From: Bacillota bacterium
Lineage (GTDB): Bacteria; Bacillota; Clostridia; Lachnospirales; Lachnospiraceae
Reading direction: 5' to 3'
DNA: 64,000 bases
Assembly (NCBI GenBank): GCA_023386815.1
Contig: JAEWIZ010000015.1
Location: forward strand, 186,001 to 250,000
This document shows, piece by piece, positions 9,368 through 18,171 of the stretch. Each line of letters opens with the position of its first letter. Within the stretch, counting starts at the first letter, position 1. The position numbers and the translations under genes are program-made. A model generated the notes under the pieces. That model was not told the DNA's origin, searched no databases, and worked only from the letters and a program-made list of their open reading frames with translations.

Positions 9368-10153
9368 TTAATATTTGATTCGTCCATGATGCCTTCCATG
9401 ATGTACTCCATGATGTTCTTTGCATCCTTTATGGCCTCTATGCATTCCATCTTCCCAGTGGCCGTGACCGCATTTTGATACTCTTCCTGCCGCAAAGCTT
9501 TCTTCCCAGCTTGATACAAGCTTTGATAACAAACCTTTTAAAACTTCCTGCTCCTCTTCACTTAGCACCTGTAGCAGCTGGGCTTGATTCGCATCTGATC
9601 TTTGAATAATTTCCTTTCTCTTTTCCCTTCCGAGGTCTGTTAATCTTAATTTAGTCATCCTCTTATCTGCATCATCCTTAACCCTATCTAAGAAGCCTTT
9701 ACTTTCTAATTTTATCACAATCTCACTCATGGAGCCTGATTGAATTCCCAATCGCTCCTGTAAATCTTTTTGACTTATTTCTTCGTTTTCTGCTAGAATT
9801 GCTAAAATCTTTTCCTGTCCTCGCATTCCACCTCGTTTGTGATGTATGAAATGTCCTGCTCTGCCAATCAGCGTCAACAGTTCGCTCTCTTGATCAGCAT
9901 CCAGTTCACCTAACCCATAACCATGATGTCCATCCCCATACTCTTCTTGATGCACTTTATCATGTCCACCATGATGTCCATTGTGGCGTCCTTCATGATG
10001 TTCTTCGTGGTGTCCATTGTGACGTCCTTCGTGATGTCCTTCGTGATGTCCTTCATGGTGTCCTTCGTGATGTCCTTCGTGATTTCCTTCGTGATTTCCT
10101 TCGTGATTTCCTTTCTCATTTCCTTCGTGATATTCTTTATAATGACTACCCAT
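9368..10153 (-). CDS. MarR-family regulator with His-rich N- and C-terminal tails
   Basis: 261 residues, against about 150 for a normal MarR protein. The winged helix occupies roughly 95-215 (EKILAILAENEEISQKDLQE, SGSMSEIVIKLESKGFLDRV, then DKRMTKLRLTDLG). In front is a tail of about 80 residues built from HEGN/HEGH/HNGH tetrads, and the C-terminus is rich in His and Cys (CGHGHW, HKGCKEHHGVHHGRHHGR). Such tails bind Ni, Zn, Cu or Co in other proteins, so metal-responsive repression or metal storage is plausible; this is inference. The start at 10153 has AAGGAGG five nt upstream; an in-frame GTG at 10246 would add 31 residues but lacks a ribosome site. The promoter is flanked by palindromes, suggesting autoregulation. 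Confidence 0.85.
   Translation of the reverse strand: MGSHYKEYHEGNEKGNHEGNHEGNHEGHHEGHHEGHHEGHHEGRHNGHHEEHHEGRHNGHHGGHDKVHQEEYGDGHHGYGLGELDADQESELLTLIGRAGHFIHHKRGGMRGQEKILAILAENEEISQKDLQERLGIQSGSMSEIVIKLESKGFLDRVKDDADKRMTKLRLTDLGREKRKEIIQRSDANQAQLLQVLSEEEQEVLKGLLSKLVSSWEESFAAGRVSKCGHGHWEDGMHRGHKGCKEHHGVHHGRHHGRIKY
9960..10125 (-). repeat. 12-bp tandem repeat array encoding the His tetrads
   Basis: Roughly a dozen imperfect copies of a 12-bp unit (plus-strand form TTCGTGATGTCC) lie head to tail inside the MarR coding sequence, each giving His-His/Asn-Glu-Gly. The unit length is a multiple of three, so gain or loss of copies would keep frame and change the length of the metal-binding-like tail. 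Confidence 0.85.
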
Positions 10154-10261
10154 ATTAACCTCCTTGGAAGCATGAAAGCCTTCCTCATTCTTATTTTCTA
10201 TAGTTTCAAAATAATTCCTTCCTCGCTCACACTTTAAATTCTCCACGGAACAGTGCTTTTT

Positions 10262-10317
10262 AGGTACCTTTTAATTATAGTATAAACACAGTTATCGTTT
10301 TTGTCAAGGTACCTTGA
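10262..10317 (-). promoter_or_regulatory. Promoter with paired palindromic operators for the MarR gene
   Basis: TTGACA (10302-10307) and TATACT (10279-10284) on the minus strand are separated by exactly 17 nt. A perfect 14-bp palindrome, TCAAGGTACCTTGA (10304-10317), overlaps the -35 box, and a second copy of its core, AGGTACCT (10262-10269), lies near the predicted start point, 45 bp centre to centre. This is the classic layout for MarR autorepression; binding itself is inferred. Confidence 0.7.
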
Positions 10318-10394
10318 TACTTTTTTATTATTTGAATATCCGTCTTCAGGATACCAATTACAAGATTGTAATAATATTGATTCAGTAGCTAAGT

Positions 10395-10446
10395 AAAAAA
10401 TTAGTGCAACGATAACCTCCCTTTTCCGGTTTATCATTGCACTAAT
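10395..10446 (-). terminator. Terminator after the tannase-like gene
   Basis: An extended hairpin, TTAGTGCAA-C-GATAA paired with TTATC-A-TTGCACTAA (10401-10446), is followed on the minus strand by six Ts (10395-10400). It lies 15 nt past the stop of the esterase gene and insulates it from the MarR promoter. Confidence 0.8.
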
Positions 10447-10460
10447 CCTTTTAACATCCA

Positions 10461-11864
10461 TTACTCTGTAATCTTTTCTATCCATTCAAATAATTCTACT
10501 AAATCATAATCACCATCATGTTGCGTACCCCAAGGAAGGGCAAAATCCACAGAGCTCCCTTCATTCATAAGCTTTGTAGCAATAATTACAGGTATGGCCA
10601 GAGAGGTATCACGGTCTATCGCTCCATGACGAATTCGGTAATATTTTGCTACTGAACTATCTCGGTTTCCAATATAGTTCATCGGATTCATCAGTTTAAT
10701 CACTTCCTGTGCTGCTTTTGCACCTTTCATTGCACTATGGGACCAGCCAAACTCTGTAAAGTGCTGATACTGGGTGGTAGAAGTGCCAAATAGTTCATTC
10801 TCCGGCGTATTCATAAAAATACTGTCAAAGGCTGGGGTTGCTTTCATTCTGGTTGCAAATTGTATATATTGATTAAAGTCCAAATCAACTACCATTTGGT
10901 CTTTTAAAGTCAGCCATGTAAGTTCTGATAGATCAACACCCTTTTCTACGGCAGTCTGAGCAGAATTAATTACAAAGGATTTCACATAATTTTTAAAGCT
11001 TCCCTCTCCACTTATAGTAAGGCTGAGTTCTTCTCCCTTTGAATCCTTTAGCTTTAGCCCATTTAAGTAATCTGGAAATAGTGGCTTTAATAAAGCAGAT
11101 AGCTTCACCTGGTCTTGCGTCATTACTCCATCGATTGGTGTCAACTTTGGTACCCCATCCTCCATTGAAAAATCCATGGTGTGAAAATCATTAATTCCAT
11201 GGAACATCCACTCATAGGCCATATCTGCATGCTCTAAATTAGTGATCGGACAATAGCAGGAGGCTGCAAAAATATCATCTTGTTCCTCAGCTGCTCCTAT
11301 TTCTTGTAGGTATGAATCATAATCTGTGGAGTTACCTGTAGCTCCAAGTAAAGCAGATAATGCTCCACCAGCGCTAGTACCATTCGATATAATTTTGTGA
11401 ACATCACCTGGAATCGTCTTCTGATTGTAGCGAAGATACCGAACTGCTGCTTTGTAATCCACAATACATGCTGGCGCCACACCTATGAACATTCCATGCT
11501 CATTCTTGAGGCCACGACCGCGTAGTGCTGGCGCTGTTACCACATATCCTTTGGTTAAGGCGAAGAATGTGGCATTCATGGTTTTATGGCGGCGATGAAC
11601 CCCCGGTACTTCCGAAGACCCTGGCATATAACCGCCTACCCCATTCGGCATAAATATAGGTGCCGTCTTCAAGGTAAGCCTACCGACTGCCTTTCCTTCA
11701 TAATAGGCCTCCGGTACATATATGTTCATGGTATGATACATCAAATCCACAGGATTTTTAACATAAACTATATTCTCAAAGGCACGATATGTAATCGTCT
11801 GTTGATCTACTGTTTCTGTTTTTACGGTATAATTGGTTGCATCAAAGTTTAAGCTATATTCCAT
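10461..11864 (-). CDS. Tannase-like alpha/beta hydrolase (subtype B)
   Basis: 467-residue serine esterase. The nucleophile motif is SNGTSAGGALSALLG (around residue 165), preceded by ALTKGYVVTAPALRGRG (oxyanion region) and the VDYKAAVRYLR helix that is typical of Lactobacillus tannase. Residues near the C-terminus (WGTQHDGDYDL) supply the likely Asp and His. Subtype B tannases hydrolyse galloyl esters of plant polyphenols; feruloyl-type esters are a possible alternative. No signal peptide, so it appears intracellular. The start at 11864 follows AGAAGGAG by seven nt. It is a single-gene unit with its own terminator. Confidence 0.75.
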   Translation of the reverse strand: MEYSLNFDATNYTVKTETVDQQTITYRAFENIVYVKNPVDLMYHTMNIYVPEAYYEGKAVGRLTLKTAPIFMPNGVGGYMPGSSEVPGVHRRHKTMNATFFALTKGYVVTAPALRGRGLKNEHGMFIGVAPACIVDYKAAVRYLRYNQKTIPGDVHKIISNGTSAGGALSALLGATGNSTDYDSYLQEIGAAEEQDDIFAASCYCPITNLEHADMAYEWMFHGINDFHTMDFSMEDGVPKLTPIDGVMTQDQVKLSALLKPLFPDYLNGLKLKDSKGEELSLTISGEGSFKNYVKSFVINSAQTAVEKGVDLSELTWLTLKDQMVVDLDFNQYIQFATRMKATPAFDSIFMNTPENELFGTSTTQYQHFTEFGWSHSAMKGAKAAQEVIKLMNPMNYIGNRDSSVAKYYRIRHGAIDRDTSLAIPVIIATKLMNEGSSVDFALPWGTQHDGDYDLVELFEWIEKITE

Positions 11865-12016
11865 TGATTTACTCCTTCTCATGAAGCAGTATCGTAGGAA
11901 CTGCTTCTAACTATTAATATAATTTTAGGCCGGAGATAAGTTTAAATCAATTCCATTTCCATCTATATGTATTCCATTGTGGAATATTTCAAATCATTAT
12001 TTGATGAACTACTTTC

Positions 12017-15000
12017 CTATTTAACCAATGTTAAATCACTTCCATCCAGTTTTTTCGTTATCACTATTTTTTTATCAATGCGCTCCTTCAACTCACTAAC
12101 ATGTGAGATGATACCAACTAACCGGTTCCCCATGGTCAGTGTATTGAGCGTCTCAATGGCCTGTTCCAACGAATTGCTGTCCAGAGAACCAAAGCCCTCA
12201 TCGATAAACATAGCATCTACTTGAATACCACCGGCAAAGTTTTGAATAACATCTGATAAACCTAAGGCAAGTGACAGTGCTGCTTTAAAGGATTCTCCTC
12301 CGGACAGCGATTTTATGGAACGAGGCTTACCGGTATAATAATCCATGACTTCCAGTTCAAGGCCAGTTGAGCTTCTCAGGTTGGATGGATCTTCCTTTCT
12401 CATTAATGAAAACTGGCTGTTCGACATCTTATATAGACGCTTATTCGCTTCATTAATAATACTATTGAAATAAAATGCTTGTACATACTGTTCAAAAGCA
12501 ATTTTTGCTTTCCCGGCAAGCTCTCCATTCGCTGTCTTCGATAATTCATTCACCATGAGGAATTCTTTTCTGAGATTCTCCTGTTCCCGATAAGTTTCCT
12601 GCGTATTTTTTATGATCTCTTCATTAATCTTACGTCTGCTATATATCTTTTGTAATCTGACTTCACTTTCTTGCTTTTGTAAGTCCAGCTCTTGTTGTTC
12701 CTTCTCAAGAACGATCATATCCTGCCTTTCTTTTCCCTCAGTCTCCTGCGTCAGACGTTTCAAATCCTGCTCTAAAGTACTACGATTCTTATAATATGTA
12801 TCAAGTCCATACTGCTTTTCTTCCAGTTCTTCGTCCGTCATTAAGCTGACTTTATACTGTTCGTAATCAATAAATCCATTGGATTCAAGCTTTTCCTTCC
12901 ACTTTGCTTCTGCTTCTAACAGCTCTCTTTCCTTCTCAATCTGTTTTATCTCATTGTCAGCTAAGACAGCTTTTAATTTACCAAGCTTTGCTTCACAGCT
13001 ACGGAAGCTTTCCTCCGCTTGTTGTAAAGCTCTTTGTAGTTCCGTGTATCTCTTACGGTCAGCCACTAAAGCCTGCTCTGCCTCCGCCTTTGTGGAATAT
13101 AGTAAATCTCCACGTACAGTAGTCAACTGCCCCTCCAGCATACTAAGCTGATTTACAACAACTGCCTTATCCTCAAGTTTACCTTGATACAAGGTTTCGT
13201 TCTGCTCTAACTCTTCCGATATTTTCTCTAACCTGTTGATACATATCTCTTTTTGTTTTAGCGCTTCCCTCAAATTATGAACTTTATTCTGTAGCTCCCT
13301 TGCAGCTTCCTCCTCAGATACTAATATTTCCTTCACCTGAACAGGAATATGATCTATCCTATTTCCATCTGTCTCATGTCCATCTGTCTCATGTCCATCT
13401 GTCTCATGTCCATCAATTTTTAGCTCCTCTATTATTTCTTTTTGAAGCTGACCTTGTAACAGCTCAATTTTAGTTAATTGATTCCTGCAATTACTGCTGG
13501 CCTCTGTCATCATCTTTTGCAGTTCTTCCCGCCTGCTACCTGCTTGCTTCAATTGCATTTCACTAGGTGCTTCATTGGTAAGAACTGCCTTTTGAGGATG
13601 CTCCTTGGATCCGCAAACAGGACAGGGTTCTCCCTCTATCAGATTTTTTGCAATAATTCCTGCCTGTTCACACAAGAATTGCTGCTCCATCTTCAGATAC
13701 TGATCATTCTGCTTCCTATATTGCTGCTGCGCTTGTTCAAATATTACCTGCAGCCGTTCCAGTTTCGTTCTCTCTGATTTCAGTTCCTCATACTGTTCAA
13801 GAATCTCCTTATATTTTACCAGGGATTTCTGCTTTTGTTCCAGTTGATTGCTGTAATCCACCAGATCACGATCAATATTACAGTAAGAATCCTGTTCCTT
13901 TTCCTTCTCCTTTTGCTGGATCACTAGATCCTTATGCTGCACTTCGAGACTCTTAAGTTCTTTAATCAGCTGTTCTTTTAATACAAAGGCCTTGTTATAG
14001 TTTGCATTAAGTTCTTCAACCACATCATACTTTATTTTATCATCTTCCTGCCGCTTAATACTAATATTCAATTCATTGATTTCAGGGCAGGTAGCTTCTC
14101 TTTCCTCCCATACTAACTTTAGTGTGGATAGTTCTTTTGTGATGATCTCTTCTTCTTGTTGCTGCAGCAAAATTGCAGCCCTTAGTTTATTTAATTCAGT
14201 CAAGACTCGCTGATAGGACTCTTCGGCTGGCCGTACTGTATATAGCGCCTTCCTACCCTGCAAAATCACCCTCTCTAATTGCTGCATCTTATTTTCATGG
14301 GTCAGTAAAGCCTGATATTGCTCTTTTACCTTGTCAAGCTCCTGAAAGGCTTGATTCATCTTTTGAGCATTTGTATATTCTGCTGCCTTTCTTTTGATCT
14401 TATCAGAAATGGTTTGATTCACTGCTTCCTCTTGTTCAAATAGAAGTAAATCCTTACGAATCAAATTTGTCAGTATTTCCAACACATGATCTATCTGATT
14501 GATATCTGGTTTGGACTTCCATTCATGGATGACTGCAGAAAAGTCATCTTCCATATCGCAGCTAATGCCTTTTAAAAACTGAAGGATACTCTTATCCAGA
14601 TCTTCACAACGGTATTTTAAGTTATTTGACATGGATTTTAATTTCTTTTGTACTTCTTCATAGATCTGTGTTCCAAAGACTTTTCTAAAGATCGCACCTC
14701 TCTCAACGCTATCCGCAGTCAAAAGCTGAAGAAATTCTCCCTGAGCGATCATCGCTATCTGCTTATATTGTCTCCAATCAATGCCTAACAAATCAACAAT
14801 GGCCGCTGTCACCTTGGAACTTCCGGCAATAATAGCCCCATCCGGCAAAACTAATGTTGCATCCGCTTTTTCCATGGTTGTTCCGGTACTTTTTAATTTA
14901 CTTCTCTCATAGGCTGGATTTCTTGTCACCTGATAGCATTTCGTTTTATGTTGGAAGGTTAATTCTACAAAGGTCTTCTCTTCACCTGTCGCGTAATCAC

Positions 15001-15202
15001 TGCGAAAACAATCCGGTGTACGGTTCTCTCCGCTGGCATTCCCAAACAATGCAAAGGATATCGCATCAAAAATTGTTGTCTTACCCGCCCCGGTATCCCC
15101 AGTGAGTAAAAACAATCCACTTTCTCCAAATTCGCTAAAGGGAATCTCAATTTTTTTACAAAATGGCCCGAAGGCATTTAAGATAAGCTTTATTGGCTTC
15201 AT
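12017..15202 (-). CDS. sbcC: Exonuclease subunit SbcC (Rad50-like ATPase)
   Basis: 1061-residue SMC-type ATPase that works with SbcD to process hairpins and blocked DNA ends. N-terminal Walker A is TGDTGAGKTT; two long coiled coils flank the zinc hook GEPCPVCGSKEHP near residue 530; the C-terminal lobe has the signature SLSGGESFKAALSLALG and Walker B MFIDEGFGSLD. Size is normal for the family. The start codon overlaps the sbcD stop by 4 nt, so the pair is translationally coupled. A short tandem repeat encoding DGHET x3 interrupts the second coiled-coil region. Confidence 0.96.
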   Translation of the reverse strand: MKPIKLILNAFGPFCKKIEIPFSEFGESGLFLLTGDTGAGKTTIFDAISFALFGNASGENRTPDCFRSDYATGEEKTFVELTFQHKTKCYQVTRNPAYERSKLKSTGTTMEKADATLVLPDGAIIAGSSKVTAAIVDLLGIDWRQYKQIAMIAQGEFLQLLTADSVERGAIFRKVFGTQIYEEVQKKLKSMSNNLKYRCEDLDKSILQFLKGISCDMEDDFSAVIHEWKSKPDINQIDHVLEILTNLIRKDLLLFEQEEAVNQTISDKIKRKAAEYTNAQKMNQAFQELDKVKEQYQALLTHENKMQQLERVILQGRKALYTVRPAEESYQRVLTELNKLRAAILLQQQEEEIITKELSTLKLVWEEREATCPEINELNISIKRQEDDKIKYDVVEELNANYNKAFVLKEQLIKELKSLEVQHKDLVIQQKEKEKEQDSYCNIDRDLVDYSNQLEQKQKSLVKYKEILEQYEELKSERTKLERLQVIFEQAQQQYRKQNDQYLKMEQQFLCEQAGIIAKNLIEGEPCPVCGSKEHPQKAVLTNEAPSEMQLKQAGSRREELQKMMTEASSNCRNQLTKIELLQGQLQKEIIEELKIDGHETDGHETDGHETDGNRIDHIPVQVKEILVSEEEAARELQNKVHNLREALKQKEICINRLEKISEELEQNETLYQGKLEDKAVVVNQLSMLEGQLTTVRGDLLYSTKAEAEQALVADRKRYTELQRALQQAEESFRSCEAKLGKLKAVLADNEIKQIEKERELLEAEAKWKEKLESNGFIDYEQYKVSLMTDEELEEKQYGLDTYYKNRSTLEQDLKRLTQETEGKERQDMIVLEKEQQELDLQKQESEVRLQKIYSRRKINEEIIKNTQETYREQENLRKEFLMVNELSKTANGELAGKAKIAFEQYVQAFYFNSIINEANKRLYKMSNSQFSLMRKEDPSNLRSSTGLELEVMDYYTGKPRSIKSLSGGESFKAALSLALGLSDVIQNFAGGIQVDAMFIDEGFGSLDSNSLEQAIETLNTLTMGNRLVGIISHVSELKERIDKKIVITKKLDGSDLTLVK
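13365..13409 (-). repeat. Perfect 15-bp triplicate inside sbcC
   Basis: Three exact copies of CCATCTGTCTCATGT on the plus strand, with a further partial unit, encode a Gly-His-Glu-Thr-Asp repeat in the coiled coil after the zinc hook. The copies are identical at the nucleotide level, which suggests recent slippage expansion. Confidence 0.9.
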
Positions 15203-16368
15203 AATCTTCCCTCCGAATCATTTAATAGTTTCATCATAACGGCTCTCTGCGGCTCAGACAACGGATTATTGTTCTGACTCATAAAGAATTCCTCGAATAA
15301 CTCCAGGGGTGATTTTTGCTCCACCGCCTCTGCTGCTAGCTTTAGATTTTCCTGATAGACAGATTTACTATTTTCAAAATCCAATCGCATAATATTAGGG
15401 TAGATGCTACGCAATTTACCAATTGCATCATAGATCTCTTCCTCATCTGTAAGAATGGCATGGATATAATCCTGGGTATTTGCCTGACTATAGAATTTAC
15501 TATCCGTCAGCGCGGCAATTGGTCCCTTGATCTGCCTCATATCTCTGAGTGGAATCAGCGGAAGCTTCGTTATCTCAAGATCCCCCTTCTCTTTTAGCAT
15601 GATCATGGTGACACTCTTATTATGATTGGCCTCCGAAAAAGAATACTTCAAAGGGGAGCCCGAGTAACGAATGGTGTCTCGTCCTATCCTTTGTGACCCA
15701 TGGAGATGCCCCAAGGCTACATAATCGAAAGCCTCAAAGACTGCTGTATCTACATTGTCTAGTCCCCCGACCGATATCTGTTCTGAATCACAGCGTTCCG
15801 GCACCGTCTCACCACTTGTGATAAATTGATGTGCCATTAGAACATTTCTACTATTTTGATCTACCGCACTATGTTCCATGATTGCTGCTACTGCTTCCTG
15901 ATATGTATTGACACCTGGGAAATAACGATTCACCATAGCAGGCTTAACAAAAGGCAGAAGATAGACATTTACTTCTCCATACTCATCTTGTAAGGATACC
16001 TTTTCCAGTTCTCCCTGAAAGGTGCCGAGTATATGAATACCATTCTGTTCCATAATCTTCCCGCCATAATTAATGCGCTCACTGGAATCATGATTTCCGC
16101 TTACCACAAAGATGTCAAGTTCCTTACTATGTAATTGGGTCAGGAAGCTGTCAAACAGCGCTACCCCTTCTTCTGTGGGTATACTTTTGTCGTAGATATC
16201 ACCTGCAATCATGATACCATCCGGTTTCTGTTCCTCTACTATAGTTAGGATTTGATTCAAGATATATTCCTGGTCTTCAATCATGGAAAATTCATTTACC
16301 CGTTTGCCGATATGTAAATCAGCTGTATGTAATAGTTTTATAGCAACGTCCTCCTTTGTTTTTTTCAT
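15199..16368 (-). CDS. sbcD: Exonuclease subunit SbcD (Mre11-like nuclease)
   Basis: About 380-389 residues, the metal-dependent nuclease partner of SbcC. Phosphoesterase motifs are in order: LLHTADLHIGK, GDIYDKSIP, VSGNHDSSERI, and ALGHLHGSQ, with a capping domain behind. The start is uncertain. The ATG at 16368 has only a weak purine tract. A consensus AAGGAGG inside the frame stands 8 nt before an ATA codon at 16341, exactly where relatives begin with Met-Lys-Leu/Ile-Leu-His-Thr. The ORF start is kept here because ATA initiation is rare. Confidence 0.92.
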   Translation of the reverse strand: MKKTKEDVAIKLLHTADLHIGKRVNEFSMIEDQEYILNQILTIVEEQKPDGIMIAGDIYDKSIPTEEGVALFDSFLTQLHSKELDIFVVSGNHDSSERINYGGKIMEQNGIHILGTFQGELEKVSLQDEYGEVNVYLLPFVKPAMVNRYFPGVNTYQEAVAAIMEHSAVDQNSRNVLMAHQFITSGETVPERCDSEQISVGGLDNVDTAVFEAFDYVALGHLHGSQRIGRDTIRYSGSPLKYSFSEANHNKSVTMIMLKEKGDLEITKLPLIPLRDMRQIKGPIAALTDSKFYSQANTQDYIHAILTDEEEIYDAIGKLRSIYPNIMRLDFENSKSVYQENLKLAAEAVEQKSPLELFEEFFMSQNNNPLSEPQRAVMMKLLNDSEGRL

Positions 16369-16792
16369 TCTCTATTTCACTTCATAGCTTAAACTCAATT
16401 TTTCATTTATCATATCACATACTTTGGACAATTTAAGCCCAAAGATTATTTTAATTGTACTATAATTTTTGTTGTATCGCATTGTAAAGTTTTTTCAATT
16501 TTTAAAACAAGAGTGGATTTAAGTGTAAGAAAAGCCAAAGTAATAGAGGAGTTTTATTGTAAGTGAATTTCATAATAAATGACAGAAAAGCTGATGAAAT
16601 TTCAAGATGGAATCTACAGAGAATATGTATCCGTTAAGGTAATTTAGACCTATTTTCGACATCACATCTGTACATCTCCCATAAAAAGTATTAGAATTCT
16701 ATTAATCAACAAGAACTATCAATTATTACCCAAAGTATCGTATTATGTATATCTATTAAACACAAAGATAAGAAAGTGAGGCTTCTAACGAA
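16369..16792. other. Intergenic region between sbcD and the GGDEF-like gene
   Basis: A/T-rich divergent spacer of 424 bp. It must hold promoters for both flanking genes, but no clear consensus pair was found. A GTG-initiated 24-codon frame at 16563-16637 on the plus strand has GAGGAG about 12 nt upstream; I give it little weight. Confidence 0.4.
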
Positions 16793-17323
16793 ATGGGGCA
16801 TTTTGGTACAAAGAAACAACCAGATTATAATACTTCAGGAGATCTCATGTTACATCAATTTACGGACTGCGCTGAAAACCTGTTAAGGAATAATTCACGA
16901 AACCATTCTTATACCATGCTTATTTTTGATGTCAATCTTTTGAGCGGAACCCAAGAATCTTGCAGCTTAAGCGCATTTCAAGATTTGATTACCTATATTG
17001 GTAGCATGTTAAAGAATTATGTTCCAGAACCAAATCTTTTCTGTCAGATTAATTCGAATAACTTTGCGATATTAATGCAGGATAGCAAAGCCGTGGACGT
17101 AGCGCTTTTAGCCATCAGCCTCACAGAAGAAGCGAATCAATTCCATCCCGGTTCCATGGTTAAGTTGACCTTTGGTTCCTGTCTGGCAGATTCGAAAAAG
17201 ATAGATATCGCTGCACTATTTAGACAAGCAATCTATGCTAAAAATACAATTACAGAACAAAACCACCAAATCCTGGCGGTCTATAATGAGTTGGAGAATT
17301 TTAAAAATAAAATTTCGAGGTAA
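16793..17323 (+). CDS. Degenerate GGDEF-like domain protein
   Basis: 176 residues covering little more than one GGDEF fold. YTMLIFDVNLL matches the first strand of the domain. FCQINSNNFAILMQ occupies the position of the catalytic loop, with NSNNF in place of GGDEF. LTFGSCLADS and the helix IAALFRQAIYAKNT resemble the closing S-x-G and Ad-A-l-y-x-AK elements. Without the catalytic residues it should not make c-di-GMP, so a binding or structural role is likely. ATG follows GTGAGG by about 10 nt. An HD-GYP gene lies 0.85 kb downstream on the other strand. The family call is by pattern and could be challenged. Confidence 0.6.
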   Translation: MGHFGTKKQPDYNTSGDLMLHQFTDCAENLLRNNSRNHSYTMLIFDVNLLSGTQESCSLSAFQDLITYIGSMLKNYVPEPNLFCQINSNNFAILMQDSKAVDVALLAISLTEEANQFHPGSMVKLTFGSCLADSKKIDIAALFRQAIYAKNTITEQNHQILAVYNELENFKNKISR

Positions 17324-17360
17324 TTGATATATAAAGAAATTAAAATTATTTCATATAGTT

Positions 17361-17417
17361 TCTCTGACATGAAACTATTTTAACAAGAAGTAGCGATCAA
17401 AGGCTCCATGTCAGAGA
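17361..17417. terminator. Hairpin between convergent genes
   Basis: A perfect 11-bp stem (TCTCTGACATG and its complement) with a 35-nt loop lies between the converging GGDEF-like and flavodoxin-like genes. There is no strong T-run, so termination is probable rather than certain. Confidence 0.45.
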
Positions 17418-17432
17418 TATCTCTAGCGAGTA

Positions 17433-18056
17433 CTATCTAATAAAATTTGTTCTTGCTCTTTCTTCCTGTTCTGGCAACCCGATTCCTGCTTCTTTTCCTG
17501 CCTGGATTGATTTTAATAGCCATGCCATATTTCTGCCCAGCACTCTCATAACCTGCATTCCCTCCAGATCCTGTCTCACCTCGTCCGGTGTGTTCCCATG
17601 AACCATATTCCAGTATTGAGAAGATACCACAGGCATATTAGAAATTGTAAAGTATTTATTGAGCTGTTCAAAAGCAGCTGTTGCACCACCACGACGACAG
17701 CTTACAATCGCTGCACCAGGTTTATATGTAAGTGAATTTCCAGCTGCATAGAAAAGTCTGTCTAAGAAAGATGTCACTGCACCAGAAGCACTAGCGTAGT
17801 GAACCGGGGATCCAACTATGATACCATCAGCATCTTTCGCCTTTTCAATTCCTTCATTAACGACATCGTCATTAAAGATACATCTGCCAGTTGTATAACA
17901 TCCTCCACAAGCGGTACATCCACGGATTGGATCCTTTCCTAAATGAAATATCTCTGTTTCAATCTTCTGTTTTTCCAATTCTACAGCTATTTCACATAGT
18001 GCAGTATAAGTACATCCTTTTGCCTTGGGGCTCCCATTGATTAGTAATACCTTCAT
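17433..18056 (-). CDS. Flavodoxin-family NADPH-dependent FMN reductase / iron-sulfur flavoprotein-like
   Basis: 207 residues. The N-terminal FMN phosphate loop is INGSPKAKGCTYTAL, a Cys cluster follows (RGCTACGGCYTTGRC), and VGSPVHYASASGAVTSFLDR is the second flavin-binding loop. This Cys arrangement is common in NAD(P)H-dependent reductases of anaerobes, which reduce quinones, azo or nitro compounds, or O2/H2O2. The C-terminal helix (DLEGMQVMRVLGRNMAWLLK) is also typical. Physiological substrate cannot be told. The gene stands alone with GGAAGGG upstream of the ATG. Confidence 0.85.
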   Translation of the reverse strand: MKVLLINGSPKAKGCTYTALCEIAVELEKQKIETEIFHLGKDPIRGCTACGGCYTTGRCIFNDDVVNEGIEKAKDADGIIVGSPVHYASASGAVTSFLDRLFYAAGNSLTYKPGAAIVSCRRGGATAAFEQLNKYFTISNMPVVSSQYWNMVHGNTPDEVRQDLEGMQVMRVLGRNMAWLLKSIQAGKEAGIGLPEQEERARTNFIR

Positions 18057-18171
18057 TCTTATACCTACCCTTCCTTTTTGATTAGAATTATAAACGAATC
18101 CTAGCTAATGTTCAACTAGATGGTTGATTCTGTCAAAAAATTTGTTTTCATAGAACTAACGGATTATTTTC

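Noticed and set aside
9960..10125. CRISPR array
   Set aside because: Repeats are 12 bp without spacers and lie in a coding frame; no cas genes in the window.
9910..10237. Open frames of 92 and 104 codons on both strands across the MarR repeat
   Set aside because: They arise because the 12-bp repeat keeps all frames open; neither has a ribosome site and the MarR frame explains the region.
10234..10485. 83-codon frame on the minus strand between the tannase and MarR genes
   Set aside because: It runs through a strong terminator and the MarR promoter and has no protein-like features.
12612..15105. Several 60-99 codon plus-strand frames inside sbcC
   Set aside because: They are antisense to a well-supported ATPase gene and show no ribosome sites or domain features.
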